A stretch of DNA of 64,000 nt from Mesorhizobium sp. Root102 (lineage in GTDB: Bacteria > Pseudomonadota > Alphaproteobacteria > Rhizobiales > Rhizobiaceae), in NCBI RefSeq assembly GCF_001425625.1, contig NZ_LMCP01000008.1, positions 62,001 through 126,000 of the forward strand, read 5' to 3'. The position numbers and the translations under genes were made by a program. The notes under the pieces were generated by a model. It did no database searches and was not told the origin of the DNA. It saw only the letters and a list, made by a program, of their open reading frames with translations. This document shows positions 19,547-29,271 of this stretch, in pieces. Position 1 is the stretch's first letter; the number at the start of each line of letters is the position of its first letter.

Positions 19547-20638
19547 TTGACAGCCATGCGGCCCGCCGTTGAGGCGAACGGCGTCACCAGGGTCTTTCGG
19601 GGAACCGGCCAGGATTCGGTCAGAGCGCTCGACAACGTCTCCGTCGCGATCCGCGAAAATGAATTCTTCACGCTGCTTGGCCCATCTGGCTGCGGAAAGA
19701 CGACGCTGCTCAGGCTGATCGCCGGCTTCGATTTTCCGACCGACGGCGAGATCCTGTTGTATGGCCAGGACATCGCACCGCTGCCGCCGTTCAGGCGGCC
19801 GGTCAACACCGTTTTCCAGTCCTATGCGCTGTTCCCGCACATGACGGTCGCCGACAACATCGGCTTCGGCCTGAAGATGCTGGGCAGGCCGAAGGCAGAG
19901 ATCGAGGTGCGTGTCGACGCGATGCTGAAGCTGGTCCACATGCAGGAATTGAAGAACCGGCGCACCAGCCAGATCTCCGGCGGCCAGCAGCAGCGCGTGG
20001 CGCTGGCCCGGGCGCTCGCGCCACAGCCGAAGGTGCTGCTGCTCGACGAGCCGCTGTCGGCGCTCGACTACAAGCTGCGCAAGGAAATGCAGATCGAATT
20101 GAAGCGGCTGCAGCACGAGACCGGCATCACCTTCATCTTCGTCACCCACGACCAGGAAGAGGCGCTGACCATGTCGGATCGCATCGCGGTGATGTCGTCG
20201 GGCAACATCCTGCAGGTCGGCACACCATGGGATGTCTATGACCACCCGGCGGAGCGGTTCGTCGCCGACTTCATCGGCGAGACGAACTTCCTGACCGGCA
20301 CGGTCGAAAGTGCGGGCAATGGCCAGGCGCAGGTCGCCTTGCGCTCGGGTGCGAAGATCCGCGCGACCGCCGCCGTCGACTTCCGCGTCGGCAGCAACGC
20401 GACACTGATGGTTCGGCCCGAACATGCGAAGCTCGTCAAAGGCCGCGGCGATCTCTGCGGCACGATCGAGAACATCGTCTATTTCGGCACCGACACGCAT
20501 ATCCATGTGCGGCTGGACGAAGGCGATGTCTTCATGGTGCGCCAGCAGAATTCGCGCAGCGCCGGCTGTGGTTTCGAAAACGGCACCAGGGTTGGCATTC
20601 AGATCGGCGACAATGCCGCGCAGTTGCTGAAGGACTAG
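19547..20638 (+). CDS. potA: Polyamine-type ABC transporter ATP-binding protein
   Basis: This is the ATPase of a spermidine/putrescine-type importer. The 363-residue product has Walker [10 protein letters not shown], signature SGGQQQR, Walker [12 protein letters not shown] and the switch His in THDQEEAL, then a C-terminal TOBE domain. A TTG at 19547 is preferred as start because GGAGGGG lies six bases upstream; ATG 19523 has no site. Five bases separate its stop from potB, so the genes are one operon. Confidence 0.9.
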   Translation: MTAMRPAVEANGVTRVFRGTGQDSVRALDNVSVAIRENEFFTLLGPSGCGKTTLLRLIAGFDFPTDGEILLYGQDIAPLPPFRRPVNTVFQSYALFPHMTVADNIGFGLKMLGRPKAEIEVRVDAMLKLVHMQELKNRRTSQISGGQQQRVALARALAPQPKVLLLDEPLSALDYKLRKEMQIELKRLQHETGITFIFVTHDQEEALTMSDRIAVMSSGNILQVGTPWDVYDHPAERFVADFIGETNFLTGTVESAGNGQAQVALRSGAKIRATAAVDFRVGSNATLMVRPEHAKLVKGRGDLCGTIENIVYFGTDTHIHVRLDEGDVFMVRQQNSRSAGCGFENGTRVGIQIGDNAAQLLKD

Positions 20639-20643
20639 GGGCC

Positions 20644-21564
20644 ATGGCAACCGCGAGTGAGGTCGCCGAACAGGCTGAACGTGACGATATCCGGTTGCGC
20701 TGGCTGCTTTCGGCCCCGGCGCTGCTGATCGTCTTCCTCGCTGCCCTTGGGCCGCTGCTGATCGTGGTCGTCTATTCCTTCCTGACGCCAGGCAATTACG
20801 GCGATGTGAAATGGCAGTTCTCGACCGACGCCTGGGTGAGCGTGCTGTTCGAGCGTGATGTCTTTGACGACACGGTGTCCTTTGCCACTGCGTATCTGTC
20901 GATCTTCTGGCGCTCGGTGTCGCTGTCGCTGGCAACCACCGTTCTGACCCTGACCCTCGGCTTTCCCACCGCCTATTTCATCGCCACGCGGCCGGATCAC
21001 CGGCGCGACATCTGGCTGTTCCTGATCACCATACCGTTCTGGACGAACCTTCTGATCCGCACCTTCGCCATGCAGGAAGTGCTGCGCAATGACGGCATCA
21101 TCAATTCAGCACTGCAACTGCTTGGCATCGCCGACCACCCCGTCCAGCTGATGTACACCAACTTCGCCGTCCTGGCCGGCATGGTCTACGTCTTCCTGCC
21201 GCTGATGGTGCTGCCGCTCTACGCCAGCATGGAGAAGATCGACTTCCGCCTTGTCGAGGCGGGCTATGATCTCTACGCGACGCGGTTCGAGGTGTTGAGG
21301 CGCATCATCGTCCCGCTGGTAACGCCGGGCATCGTCGCCGGCTCGATCCTCGTCTTCATTCCTTCGCTTGGCGCCTACGTGACGCCGCGCGTGCTGGGCG
21401 GCGGTACCAATCTGATGATCGGCAATCTGATCGAGCTGCAGTTCGGCCAGGGCCGAAACTGGCCGCTTGGTGCGGCGCTGTCGATCACCTTGATGGTTAT
21501 CGTCATGGTGGCGCTGCTGTTTTATGTCCGCAACACGACCAGGTCGGATGGCGCCCATGGCTAA
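20644..21564 (+). CDS. potB: Polyamine-type ABC transporter permease (PotB-like)
   Basis: This 306-residue inner-membrane permease has about six helices and the BPD_transp_1 coupling loop (EAGYDLYATRFEVLRRIIVPL). The first helix starts at about residue 19. It follows potA by five bases and overlaps the next gene by eight. Confidence 0.88.
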   Translation: MATASEVAEQAERDDIRLRWLLSAPALLIVFLAALGPLLIVVVYSFLTPGNYGDVKWQFSTDAWVSVLFERDVFDDTVSFATAYLSIFWRSVSLSLATTVLTLTLGFPTAYFIATRPDHRRDIWLFLITIPFWTNLLIRTFAMQEVLRNDGIINSALQLLGIADHPVQLMYTNFAVLAGMVYVFLPLMVLPLYASMEKIDFRLVEAGYDLYATRFEVLRRIIVPLVTPGIVAGSILVFIPSLGAYVTPRVLGGGTNLMIGNLIELQFGQGRNWPLGAALSITLMVIVMVALLFYVRNTTRSDGAHG

Positions 21565-22357
21565 GCGCTTCGACGTCCGGCGGCAGAACGGCTTCGTCAG
21601 CCTGGCGATACTGTGTTTCTTCCTGCTTTATCTGCCGATCGCCACCCTGGTGGTCTACGCCTTCAACGACAACGATTCCCTGGCGATCTGGAAGGGCTTC
21701 TCGCTGCGCTGGTTCCATGTGGCCTGGAACAATGGGCTGGTGATCGAATCGTCGATCCGCTCGTTCCAGATCGCCGCCGTCGCTGCGCTGCTGGCGACGA
21801 TCTCGGCGACCATGGCGGCGCTCGCGACGACCCGGACCAATCCCTATCGCGGGCTGACCTTCAAATACGCCTTCATCAACCAGCCGCTGATGGTGCCGGA
21901 GATCGTCACCGCTGTGGCACTGCTGATCGTGTTTTCGCGCATCAAGATCTGGACCGGCTATTCCGGCCTCGGCTACCTCGTCGCCGCGCACACCGCTTTC
22001 TGCGTCCCCTTTGCCTATCTGCCGATCCGGGCGCGGCTCGAAAGCATGGACCTGGCGCTCGAAACCGCGGCGGCGGACCTCTATGCGACCAAATGGAAGA
22101 CGTTCCGGCATGTGACCTTGCCGCTGCTTTGGCCGGGCATTCTGGCCGGGCTGATGCTCGCCTTCGTCGTCTCGCTGGATGACGTCGTCATCACCGAATT
22201 CGTCAAATCCGGCGGCCAGGACACGCTGCCCACCTACATGCTCGGCCAGATCCGCCGCGGCGTTACACCCGAGATCAATGCCATCTCGACAGCGTTCCTG
22301 CTGCTGTCGATCGGCATCGTCACCGCCTTCTTTTTCGTCAGCAGGAAACGGACCTGA
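21557..22357 (+). CDS. potC: Polyamine-type ABC transporter permease (PotC-like)
   Basis: This second permease of 266 residues has about six helices and the coupling loop [23 protein letters not shown] 21557 overlaps the potB stop (ATGGCTAA). An in-frame ATG three codons upstream (21548) is also possible. It pairs with PotB to form the translocation channel. Confidence 0.87.
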   Translation: MAKRFDVRRQNGFVSLAILCFFLLYLPIATLVVYAFNDNDSLAIWKGFSLRWFHVAWNNGLVIESSIRSFQIAAVAALLATISATMAALATTRTNPYRGLTFKYAFINQPLMVPEIVTAVALLIVFSRIKIWTGYSGLGYLVAAHTAFCVPFAYLPIRARLESMDLALETAAADLYATKWKTFRHVTLPLLWPGILAGLMLAFVVSLDDVVITEFVKSGGQDTLPTYMLGQIRRGVTPEINAISTAFLLLSIGIVTAFFFVSRKRT

Positions 22358-22397
22358 GGCGGCTTTGCCGCCGGTCCCAACAATGGGAGCATGGAGC

Positions 22398-23432
22398 ATG
22401 AACTGGAAATTGACCGCGACGGCCATCGGGCTGTCGCTGCTGACTGTCACGGGCGTTGCCCGTGCCGAGGGCGAACTCAACATCTACAATTGGGGCAACT
22501 ACACCAGCCCCGATCTGATCAAGAAGTTCGAGGAGACCTACAAGGTCAAGGTCACCGTCACCGACTTCGATTCCAACGACACCGCACTTGCCAAGATCCG
22601 CCAGGGTGGGGCCGGTTTCGACATCGTCGTGCCTTCGGCAAGCGTCGTTCCGATCTGGATCAGCGAGGGGCTGTTGCTTGAATCGCGCCCGGACCAGATG
22701 GAGAATTTCAAGAATGTCGATCCCAAATGGGTCGACGTGCCATTCGATCCGGGCCGCAAATACACCGTTCCATGGCAGTGGGGCACGACTGGCGTGTCGG
22801 TCAACAAGTCGGTCTATTCCGGCGACATCAACACGTCCGCGATCTTCCTCGATCCGCCGCCCGAGCTCGTCGGCAAGATCAATGTCGTCCCTGAAATGGG
22901 TGACATCATGTTCCTCGCCATCGCCTATGAAGGCGGCCAGTACTGTACCGACGACAAGGTGCTGCTGAAGAAGGTGCGCGACAAGCTGGTCGAGGCCAAG
23001 GCGAAATGGCTGTCCTTCGACTATGGCGCCGTCGACGGCCTGGGCAAGGGCGACATCGCCGCCGGCGTCAACTGGAACGGCATTTCGCTGCGCCAGCGGA
23101 TGCAGAACGACAAGATCGTCTACGGCTATCCCAGGGAAGGCTACCCGATCTGGATGGACAATGTCGCGGTGCTGAAGGACGCCAAAAACGTCGAGAATGC
23201 CAAGCTTTTCCAGAACTTCATCATGGACCCGCAGAACGCCGCCATGATCTCGGCCTTCGCGCGGTATTCGAACGGCATCAAGGGCTCGGAAGCCTTCATG
23301 CCTGCGGACATGAAAGGGGCGCCGGAAGTCGATGTTCCCGCGCAATTCGCCGCCAAGGGCCAGTTCATGCAGGCCTGTCCGCCTGATGTGCAGGCGCTCT
23401 ACACGAAAATCTGGACCGACCTTCAGAAATAA
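22398..23432 (+). CDS. potD: Polyamine-type periplasmic substrate-binding protein
   Basis: The 344-residue binding protein has a signal peptide ([19 protein letters not shown], cleavage near residue 23), and the mature part begins [12 protein letters not shown]. The WGNY start and overall length fit the PotD/PotF family. Start ATG 22398 is chosen over in-frame upstream codons because the signal peptide begins here. A palindromic GC hairpin follows in the intergenic region. Confidence 0.9.
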   Translation: MNWKLTATAIGLSLLTVTGVARAEGELNIYNWGNYTSPDLIKKFEETYKVKVTVTDFDSNDTALAKIRQGGAGFDIVVPSASVVPIWISEGLLLESRPDQMENFKNVDPKWVDVPFDPGRKYTVPWQWGTTGVSVNKSVYSGDINTSAIFLDPPPELVGKINVVPEMGDIMFLAIAYEGGQYCTDDKVLLKKVRDKLVEAKAKWLSFDYGAVDGLGKGDIAAGVNWNGISLRQRMQNDKIVYGYPREGYPIWMDNVAVLKDAKNVENAKLFQNFIMDPQNAAMISAFARYSNGIKGSEAFMPADMKGAPEVDVPAQFAAKGQFMQACPPDVQALYTKIWTDLQK

Positions 23433-23447
23433 CCTGATCCGGGTTCT

Positions 23448-23470
23448 CCGCGCCGCGGCACGCGGCGCGG
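23448..23470 (+). repeat. GC inverted repeat between potD and the amidase
   Basis: A perfect 10-bp repeat (CCGCGCCGCG and CGCGGCGCGG, three-base loop) lies just past potD. It lacks a U-tract, so it is more likely an mRNA-stabilising or attenuating structure than a terminator; this would make potD more abundant than downstream genes. Confidence 0.5.
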
Positions 23471-23520
23471 CCACCTCCCGTCCATGCCAAACGCGATCCG
23501 GCGATCGCAGGAGACTTCCC

Positions 23521-24948
23521 ATGACCGATCTCGACCTTTGCTACATGCCGGCCAACGAGGCGCTGCGGCTGTTCAAGGCGAAGAAACTCTCGCCCGTCGA
23601 CCTGATGCAGGCCACCATCCGGCGCGCGGAGGCCACCAAGCCGACGATCAACTGCTTGACCTTCACGCATTTCGACGAGGCGCTGGATCTGGCCAGGAAA
23701 GCCGAGGCGAAATACGCCAAGGGCGCCCGAACCGGGGCGCTCGAGGGTCTGCCCATCGGCATCAAGGACGAGAGCTATATCAAGGGCAAGCCGACGTCGC
23801 ACGGCTCGCTGCTCTCGAAGGATGCCATCGGCGGCCATACCTCGACGATGAATGAGCGCATCATCAAGGCCGGAGGCATAGTCCATGCCCGCACGGCGAC
23901 GCCTGAATTCAGCTGCGCCGGCTATACCTGGTCGAGACGATGGGGTGTCACGCGCAATCCGTGGAATCCGGAGTTCACACCGGGCGGTTCGTCCGGCGGT
24001 TCGGCGGCGACGCTGGCTTCCGGCACATCGTCGATCGCCACCGGCTCGGACATTGCCGGGTCGATCCGCATTCCGGCTTCAGCCTGCGGTCTTGTCGGCT
24101 TCAAGCCGCCCTATGGCCGCAATCCGGACGAGCCGCCATTCAATCTCGACTTCTACTGTCACACCGGACCGCTGGCGCGAAACGTTAGGGATGCGATCCT
24201 GCTGCAGAATGTCATGGCCGGGCCAAGCCCGCTCGACATCGCCACGCTGCGCCCAAAACTGCGCCTGCCGCTCGACCACAAGCCGATCAAGGGCTGGAAG
24301 ATTGCTTTCTCGATGGACCTCGGTTCTTTCGAAGTGGATCCCGAGGTGCGCAAGAACACGCTTGCCGCCTGCGATGTGTTCCGCTCGCTTGGGGCCACTG
24401 TCGAAGAAGTCGACCTGGGCTGGGGCGACGACGTGCTCAAGGCCGGCATGGCCTATCTTGAACACCTCTTCGGCGCTTCGCTGTCGCAACTGCTCAAACA
24501 GCACGGCAAGGACATGACGACCTATGCGCGGCAGTTCGCCGAGGACGGGCAAAAGTCCAAGGCCACGGACTTTGTCGCCACCCTGGAGGTGGCGGCCAGG
24601 ATGTACCAGACGCTGGGGCCGCTGCTGGAGACATACGATGTGCTGATCTGCCCGACCAACGCGCTTCCTTCAGTGCCGGCGGAGTTCGATCAGACCAGGG
24701 ATACGGTCGAGATCAACGGCAAGCAGGTGAATCCCTCGCTTGGCTGGGTGATGACGACGCCATTCAACATGCTGAGCCGTTGTCCGGTTCTTTCCATGCC
24801 ATCGGGCCGGGCGGCAAGCGGCGTGCCGACAGGCATCCAGATTGTCGGCCGCACCTATTGCGATGCCGATGTTTTCCGCGCGGCCATGGCCTTTGAAACG
24901 GCGCAGGGGCAATGGTACACGAACGCCGAAACACGCCCGTCGCTCTGA
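23521..24948 (+). CDS. Amidase signature family hydrolase
   Basis: This 475-residue amidase carries the Ser-cisSer-Lys triad: Lys in IGIKDES, Ser in the GGSSGG motif and Ser in GSDIAGSIR. The substrate cannot be read from sequence. Its place at the end of a polyamine-type import operon suggests it hydrolyses an amide taken up by that transporter, for example an acylated amine. CAGGAG precedes the ATG. Confidence 0.88.
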   Translation: MTDLDLCYMPANEALRLFKAKKLSPVDLMQATIRRAEATKPTINCLTFTHFDEALDLARKAEAKYAKGARTGALEGLPIGIKDESYIKGKPTSHGSLLSKDAIGGHTSTMNERIIKAGGIVHARTATPEFSCAGYTWSRRWGVTRNPWNPEFTPGGSSGGSAATLASGTSSIATGSDIAGSIRIPASACGLVGFKPPYGRNPDEPPFNLDFYCHTGPLARNVRDAILLQNVMAGPSPLDIATLRPKLRLPLDHKPIKGWKIAFSMDLGSFEVDPEVRKNTLAACDVFRSLGATVEEVDLGWGDDVLKAGMAYLEHLFGASLSQLLKQHGKDMTTYARQFAEDGQKSKATDFVATLEVAARMYQTLGPLLETYDVLICPTNALPSVPAEFDQTRDTVEINGKQVNPSLGWVMTTPFNMLSRCPVLSMPSGRAASGVPTGIQIVGRTYCDADVFRAAMAFETAQGQWYTNAETRPSL

Positions 24949-25076
24949 TCGGGCGATGTGGTGGTGCTTGATCTCCGGCTTCGGCTATGGTGAGCCGACG
25001 CCGGACACCACGAATACACGGATCTGTGGCGGCGCCAGCGATCGCCGCCACAAGGTTCGAAGGGAACTGGACGAAG

Positions 25077-25778
25077 ATGGCGCAACGCAAGGCAGCAGCG
25101 GCAAAACATAAAGGCGTAATGGCCAAGGACGGGGTTTCGGCAAACGATGCCGCGCCGCCCAAGGACCGTCGGCGCGAACGTGGCGAAGCCAGCGTGCAGC
25201 GGATCATAGACGCCACCATCGAGCTCATCGCGGAGGAGGGGCTGGCAAGCGTCACCATGCAGCGCATCGCCGAACATGTCGGCTCGTCCAATGCCTTGGT
25301 CGTCTTCCACTTTGGCAGCAAGGAGAACCTGTTTCGCGCCGTCCTGCAGTATCTTAGCGATCGATATGATGAACTGTGGGTGACACTGGTGCGGGCGCCC
25401 GGCCTGTCGCCGGTAGATCGCCTGCTCGGGGCGGTCAACTGCGCGCAAAACTTCGCCCGGCAGCATCCGAAATGGGTTTCGGTCTTTGTCGTGTTCTCCA
25501 GCGACCGCAAGAGCATGCAGATCTACAACGAGATCGGGCTGCCGAGCGACCTTGCCTACACTGCCGAGGCGCGCGAACTGCTGATCGAGATTTCGCGCAG
25601 CGGCGGCTATACCGGCGTCGACATAGACACGCTGTCGGAGAGCCTGAATTATCTGGTTCATGGCGCCTGGTACTGGGATCACCTGAACCCTCGCGGCCGT
25701 GACACCAACGTGCTGCGCAAGACCATGCTGCTCCTGCTGCATCAGGCATTTCCGCGGCATTTCGAACTGATGCGCTAA
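25077..25778 (+). CDS. TetR-family transcriptional regulator
   Basis: This 233-residue regulator has a TetR HTH at about residues 35-85 (VTMQRIAEHVGSSNALVVFHFGSKENLF) and a C-terminal ligand domain resembling BetI. Start ATG 25077 gives a basic N-terminal tail. It ends seven bases before the converging metallo-beta-lactamase gene. It likely senses a ligand related to the upstream transporter and amidase. Confidence 0.85.
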   Translation: MAQRKAAAAKHKGVMAKDGVSANDAAPPKDRRRERGEASVQRIIDATIELIAEEGLASVTMQRIAEHVGSSNALVVFHFGSKENLFRAVLQYLSDRYDELWVTLVRAPGLSPVDRLLGAVNCAQNFARQHPKWVSVFVVFSSDRKSMQIYNEIGLPSDLAYTAEARELLIEISRSGGYTGVDIDTLSESLNYLVHGAWYWDHLNPRGRDTNVLRKTMLLLLHQAFPRHFELMR

Positions 25779-25785
25779 CCCGCGC

Positions 25786-26544
25786 TCAGGGCTGCCGCAA
25801 ATGGCAGCCGGCTTGCCGCTTCTGTTCCAGATACTCGTCGACAAGCTGGCGGTAGCGCACCTTGCCGAAACTCGGGAAATGGCCACCGTGCACGACCGAG
25901 ACATCGAGGTCGCGCAGGCGCAGGAGTGTCGCCATGTAGTCTGGTATGTCTGAATGGTAGACATCGTCGATCAGCGGGCCGTCATAGATGATATCGCCGG
26001 ATAACAGGATACCCGTCCTGTTTTCGTAGAGCGCGATGCCGCCGGGCGAATGACCGGGCGTGTGGATCACCTCGAAGGCACGGTCGCCGAGATCGACGAC
26101 ATCGCCCTGTGCGAGCAGGCGGCCGGCGGGTGCGGGCATAATGCGGTAGCGCGCCGTGTCCCAGCCTTGCGGCATGCCGTCAAACATCTCGTCGGTCGCA
26201 TAGGTGCCGGCGGCGGTCCATTCATTGCGCGGATCGGCAAGGATACCGGCCTCGGCCGCGTGCACGCAGCGCTCGGGAAATTCGTGGTGGCAGCCGATAT
26301 GGTCGAAATGCGTATGGCTGGCGACGCAGATCAGCTTGCGCTCGCTCACCAGCGGTACGTGGCGCCTGAGGCTGAAATGGCCAAGCCCGGTGTCGAACAG
26401 AAGGTCGCGGTCGCGGCCGCGCACATGCCACATGTTGCAGCGGAAGAACGGCTTTATCCACGGCTCGTGGATCAGCGTGATGCCGTCGGCCATGCGGATG
26501 GTTTCGTACCAGTCGGGAGCGTCGATGACCGCTAGCGTACCCAT
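25786..26544 (-). CDS. Metallo-beta-lactamase-fold hydrolase
   Basis: The 252-residue protein carries the zinc motif HTHFDH (residues about 80), a second His in HTPGHS, and the Asp in LLSGDII, with a final HGGH. These are the usual dinuclear ligands of the glyoxalase II-like fold. It sits at the end of the second ABC operon, with its start overlapping the stop of the ATPase gene (a TTG start at 26550 is also possible). It is likely to act on the imported compound, but substrate is unknown. Confidence 0.85.
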   Translation of the reverse strand: MGTLAVIDAPDWYETIRMADGITLIHEPWIKPFFRCNMWHVRGRDRDLLFDTGLGHFSLRRHVPLVSERKLICVASHTHFDHIGCHHEFPERCVHAAEAGILADPRNEWTAAGTYATDEMFDGMPQGWDTARYRIMPAPAGRLLAQGDVVDLGDRAFEVIHTPGHSPGGIALYENRTGILLSGDIIYDGPLIDDVYHSDIPDYMATLLRLRDLDVSVVHGGHFPSFGKVRYRQLVDEYLEQKRQAGCHLRQP

Positions 26545-26546
26545 GT

Positions 26547-27611
26547 TCAATCCGTCAGCTGGATGATCTGGTCGGTATCGCAGGAAATCGCGACCGTGTC
26601 GCCCGGCTGGACGGTCGCCGTCGCGGGCAACTTGGCGATGAACCGCACCGAAGGGTCTTCGATGGAAACCGCGAGCACGCGCTTGAAGCTGCCCTGGAAG
26701 ACGACGTCGCTCACACCAGCCGTGCCGAGCCTGACACCGCCTGCGGCCGTGCCGAGGACAAGATGCTCCGGCCGTATGGCCAGCGCAACGGCGGAGCCAA
26801 CCGGCAAGGCGCCGGGCAGCGAAACCGAACCAACCGGCGTCGCGACGGTGCTTGTCCTTTCCGTCACCGCCGTGACCGTGCCGGCAAGGATCGTGCTCTC
26901 GCCCATGAAGGTGGCGGAAAAGCGCGTCGCCGGCCGCGCGTAGACCCGCTCGGGCGGTCCTTCGTCCTCGATGCGCCCGTCATTCATCACCACGCAATGG
27001 TCGGCCAGCGCCATCGCCTCTTCCTGGTCATGGGTAACGTGGATGAAGGCGGTGCCGACGCGCTTCTGGATCGCCTTCAACTCGTCCTGCATCTGCCGGC
27101 GCAGCTTCAGGTCGAGCGCACCGAGCGGCTCGTCGAGCAAAAGCACCGCCGGCTCGATCACCAGCGCACGCGCCAGCGCCACGCGCTGCCGCTGGCCGCC
27201 GGAGAGCTGATGCGGCTTCTTGTCGAAGGCGGCGGCGAGGCCGACCAGCGCCAGCGCTTCACGCGCCTTTGCCGCCCGGGTAGCGCCATCGACGCCCTGC
27301 ATGCGCAGGCCGAAGCCGACATTGCTGCCGACGCTCATATGCGGAAACAGCGCATAGTCCTGGAACACCGTCGTCGTCGGACGCCTGGCCGGCGGCACCG
27401 AGGTGCAGTCCTCGCCACGGATGAACACCTTGCCTTCGCTGGGCGTGACGAAGCCGCCCAGAATGGACAAGAGCGTCGTCTTGCCGGACCCCGAGGGCCC
27501 AAGCAGGACCGTGTAACTGCCGGGCTCGATCTGCAGCGAGACATCCTTCAGCACGGTGTGCTGGCCGAAGCGGTGCGAGACGGCACGAATATCGACCAAG
27601 GGCGCGGTCAT
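26547..27611 (-). CDS. Polyamine-type ABC transporter ATP-binding protein
   Basis: This 354-residue ATPase has Walker A GPSGSGKTT, signature LSGGQRQR, Walker B LLLDEPLGALD, the switch His in THDQEEAM and a C-terminal TOBE domain. It starts at ATG 27611, overlapping the permease stop by an ATGA tetranucleotide. Together with the next three genes it forms a second complete importer of the PotABCD type. Confidence 0.9.
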   Translation of the reverse strand: MTAPLVDIRAVSHRFGQHTVLKDVSLQIEPGSYTVLLGPSGSGKTTLLSILGGFVTPSEGKVFIRGEDCTSVPPARRPTTTVFQDYALFPHMSVGSNVGFGLRMQGVDGATRAAKAREALALVGLAAAFDKKPHQLSGGQRQRVALARALVIEPAVLLLDEPLGALDLKLRRQMQDELKAIQKRVGTAFIHVTHDQEEAMALADHCVVMNDGRIEDEGPPERVYARPATRFSATFMGESTILAGTVTAVTERTSTVATPVGSVSLPGALPVGSAVALAIRPEHLVLGTAAGGVRLGTAGVSDVVFQGSFKRVLAVSIEDPSVRFIAKLPATATVQPGDTVAISCDTDQIIQLTD

Positions 27612-28390
27612 GCCTTTCTCCTGCGCAGCAATGTCAGTTCGAACAGCACGACCAGCACGATGGAGACGGCGAAGACCAGCGAGCCGACCGCATTGGTCTT
27701 GGGATTGAGGCCGGAGCGCAGCAGGTTCCAGATTTCGACAGGCAGCGTGGTGTCGAAGCGGGTGAGCAGGAAGGAGATCACGAACTCGTCCCAGGAAAAG
27801 GTCATCGACAGGAAGAAGCCCGCGAAGATGGCAGGCGCCATCACAGGCACGGTGATCAGCAGCAGCACCTTCCATTCCGGTGCGCCGAGATCGCGCGCGG
27901 CGCGTTCGATGTTGATCTGGTGGTCGCCCATCTGGCTGTAGATGATGGCAAAGCACAGCGGCAGGTTGATCACGACATGGCCGATGCCGGCGGCAAGCAG
28001 CGATTTCGGCACACCTGCCCAGTTGAACAGCACCAGCAGCCCCATGCCGATGATGAGATAGCTGACCGTCAGCGGCAGGGTGATCAGCCCGCGCAGCAGG
28101 CCGGAGCCCGGCAGGACGAAGCGGGCAAGACCCCAGGCGCAGAGGAACCCGAGCGTGACGGCGGCGAGCGAAGAGATGGACGCGACCAGCAGCGAATTGA
28201 CCAGCGCCGAGGTCAGCCGCGTGTCCGAAAGAACCGCATCGTACCATCGCAGCGACGGTCCGGTGAAAGGCGGGATCGGGAACGATGTCGCCTGCAACGA
28301 AAACAGCACCAGCACGATAACCGGCAGGAAGATGAAGCCGTAGACCAGAACGGCGTAGAGCCAGGAAGCGATGCGGAGGAGCTGGCGCAT
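27608..28390 (-). CDS. ABC transporter permease (PotC-like)
   Basis: This 260-residue permease has six predicted helices and the coupling loop ERAARDLGAPEWKVLLLITV. It is translationally coupled to the ATPase gene (ATGA overlap), and only one base separates it from the other permease. Confidence 0.88.
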   Translation of the reverse strand: MRQLLRIASWLYAVLVYGFIFLPVIVLVLFSLQATSFPIPPFTGPSLRWYDAVLSDTRLTSALVNSLLVASISSLAAVTLGFLCAWGLARFVLPGSGLLRGLITLPLTVSYLIIGMGLLVLFNWAGVPKSLLAAGIGHVVINLPLCFAIIYSQMGDHQINIERAARDLGAPEWKVLLLITVPVMAPAIFAGFFLSMTFSWDEFVISFLLTRFDTTLPVEIWNLLRSGLNPKTNAVGSLVFAVSIVLVVLFELTLLRRRKA

Positions 28391-28391
28391 C

Positions 28392-29258
28392 TCAGGTCCG
28401 CTCGATCTTCAGCCAACGGGCGCAGGCGAGGTAGGCGATGGTGACCACCGCCATCAGGATGATCGACAGCGCCGAGGCCAGCGGAAAATCGCCGCGCCGG
28501 CCGATCTGCATCATCACCAACTGCGGCATCAGGAGCTCGTTGTTGCCGCCCAGGATCTGCGGCGTGATGTAGTCGCCGATGCACAGCACGAAGGTCAGGA
28601 AGGCCCCCACCATGATGCCGGGCAAGGTCAGCGGCAGCACGACATGCAGGAAGGTGCGCACCGGTCCGGCGCCGAGATCGGCGGCGGCCTTGCGGTAGCT
28701 CGGGCTGAGCTGCTTCAGGTTGGCGAAGATGGTTAGCGTCAAAAGCATGACGAAGAAATGCACGAAGCCGGTGACGGTGGCAAAACGCGTGTTGGCGAGT
28801 TGTAGCGGCTCGGCAAACAGGCCCGAGCCGGTCAGAGCACGATTGACGACGCCGTTCTGCGCCAGCACCAGCAGCCAGGAGTAGGAGCGCACGACATAGG
28901 AGGTCCAGAACGGCAGAACGGCCAGCATCAGCGCCAGCCGCTGCCAGCGTTCCGGCACCTGTTCGGCCAGGATCCAGGCAAAGGGATAGGCGAGCAGCAC
29001 CGAGATCACGGTGACGATCGCCGTCACTTGCAGCGAGTTCACCATCGCCTGCCAGTAGGAGGGGTTGGTGAAGAACTGGCTGTAGTTGGACAGAGTGAAG
29101 CCGCCGCCCTCATGCGCCGTCAGGCTGGAAAGCCCCATGGCGATGAAGGGCAGCACGAAGAACAGCAGCGTCCAGCCGAGCGCTGGCGTGACCAGCGCCC
29201 AGGGCAGGGCACGGCCCGCCCGGGGCAGGGCACGCCCGTTGTTTGCCGAGCTGCTCAT
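28392..29258 (-). CDS. ABC transporter permease (PotB-like)
   Basis: This 288-residue permease has six predicted helices and the coupling loop RKAAADLGAGPVRTFLHVVLPL. It lies 13 bases past the binding protein gene and immediately before the second permease, in one operon. Confidence 0.88.
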   Translation of the reverse strand: MSSSANNGRALPRAGRALPWALVTPALGWTLLFFVLPFIAMGLSSLTAHEGGGFTLSNYSQFFTNPSYWQAMVNSLQVTAIVTVISVLLAYPFAWILAEQVPERWQRLALMLAVLPFWTSYVVRSYSWLLVLAQNGVVNRALTGSGLFAEPLQLANTRFATVTGFVHFFVMLLTLTIFANLKQLSPSYRKAAADLGAGPVRTFLHVVLPLTLPGIMVGAFLTFVLCIGDYITPQILGGNNELLMPQLVMMQIGRRGDFPLASALSIILMAVVTIAYLACARWLKIERT

Positions 29259-29271
29259 GAGCGGTATTGGC

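Noticed and set aside
23448..23470. GC palindrome after potD as a strong terminator
   Set aside because: No U-tract follows and the amidase gene is close and co-oriented, so termination is doubtful; recorded as a repeat instead.
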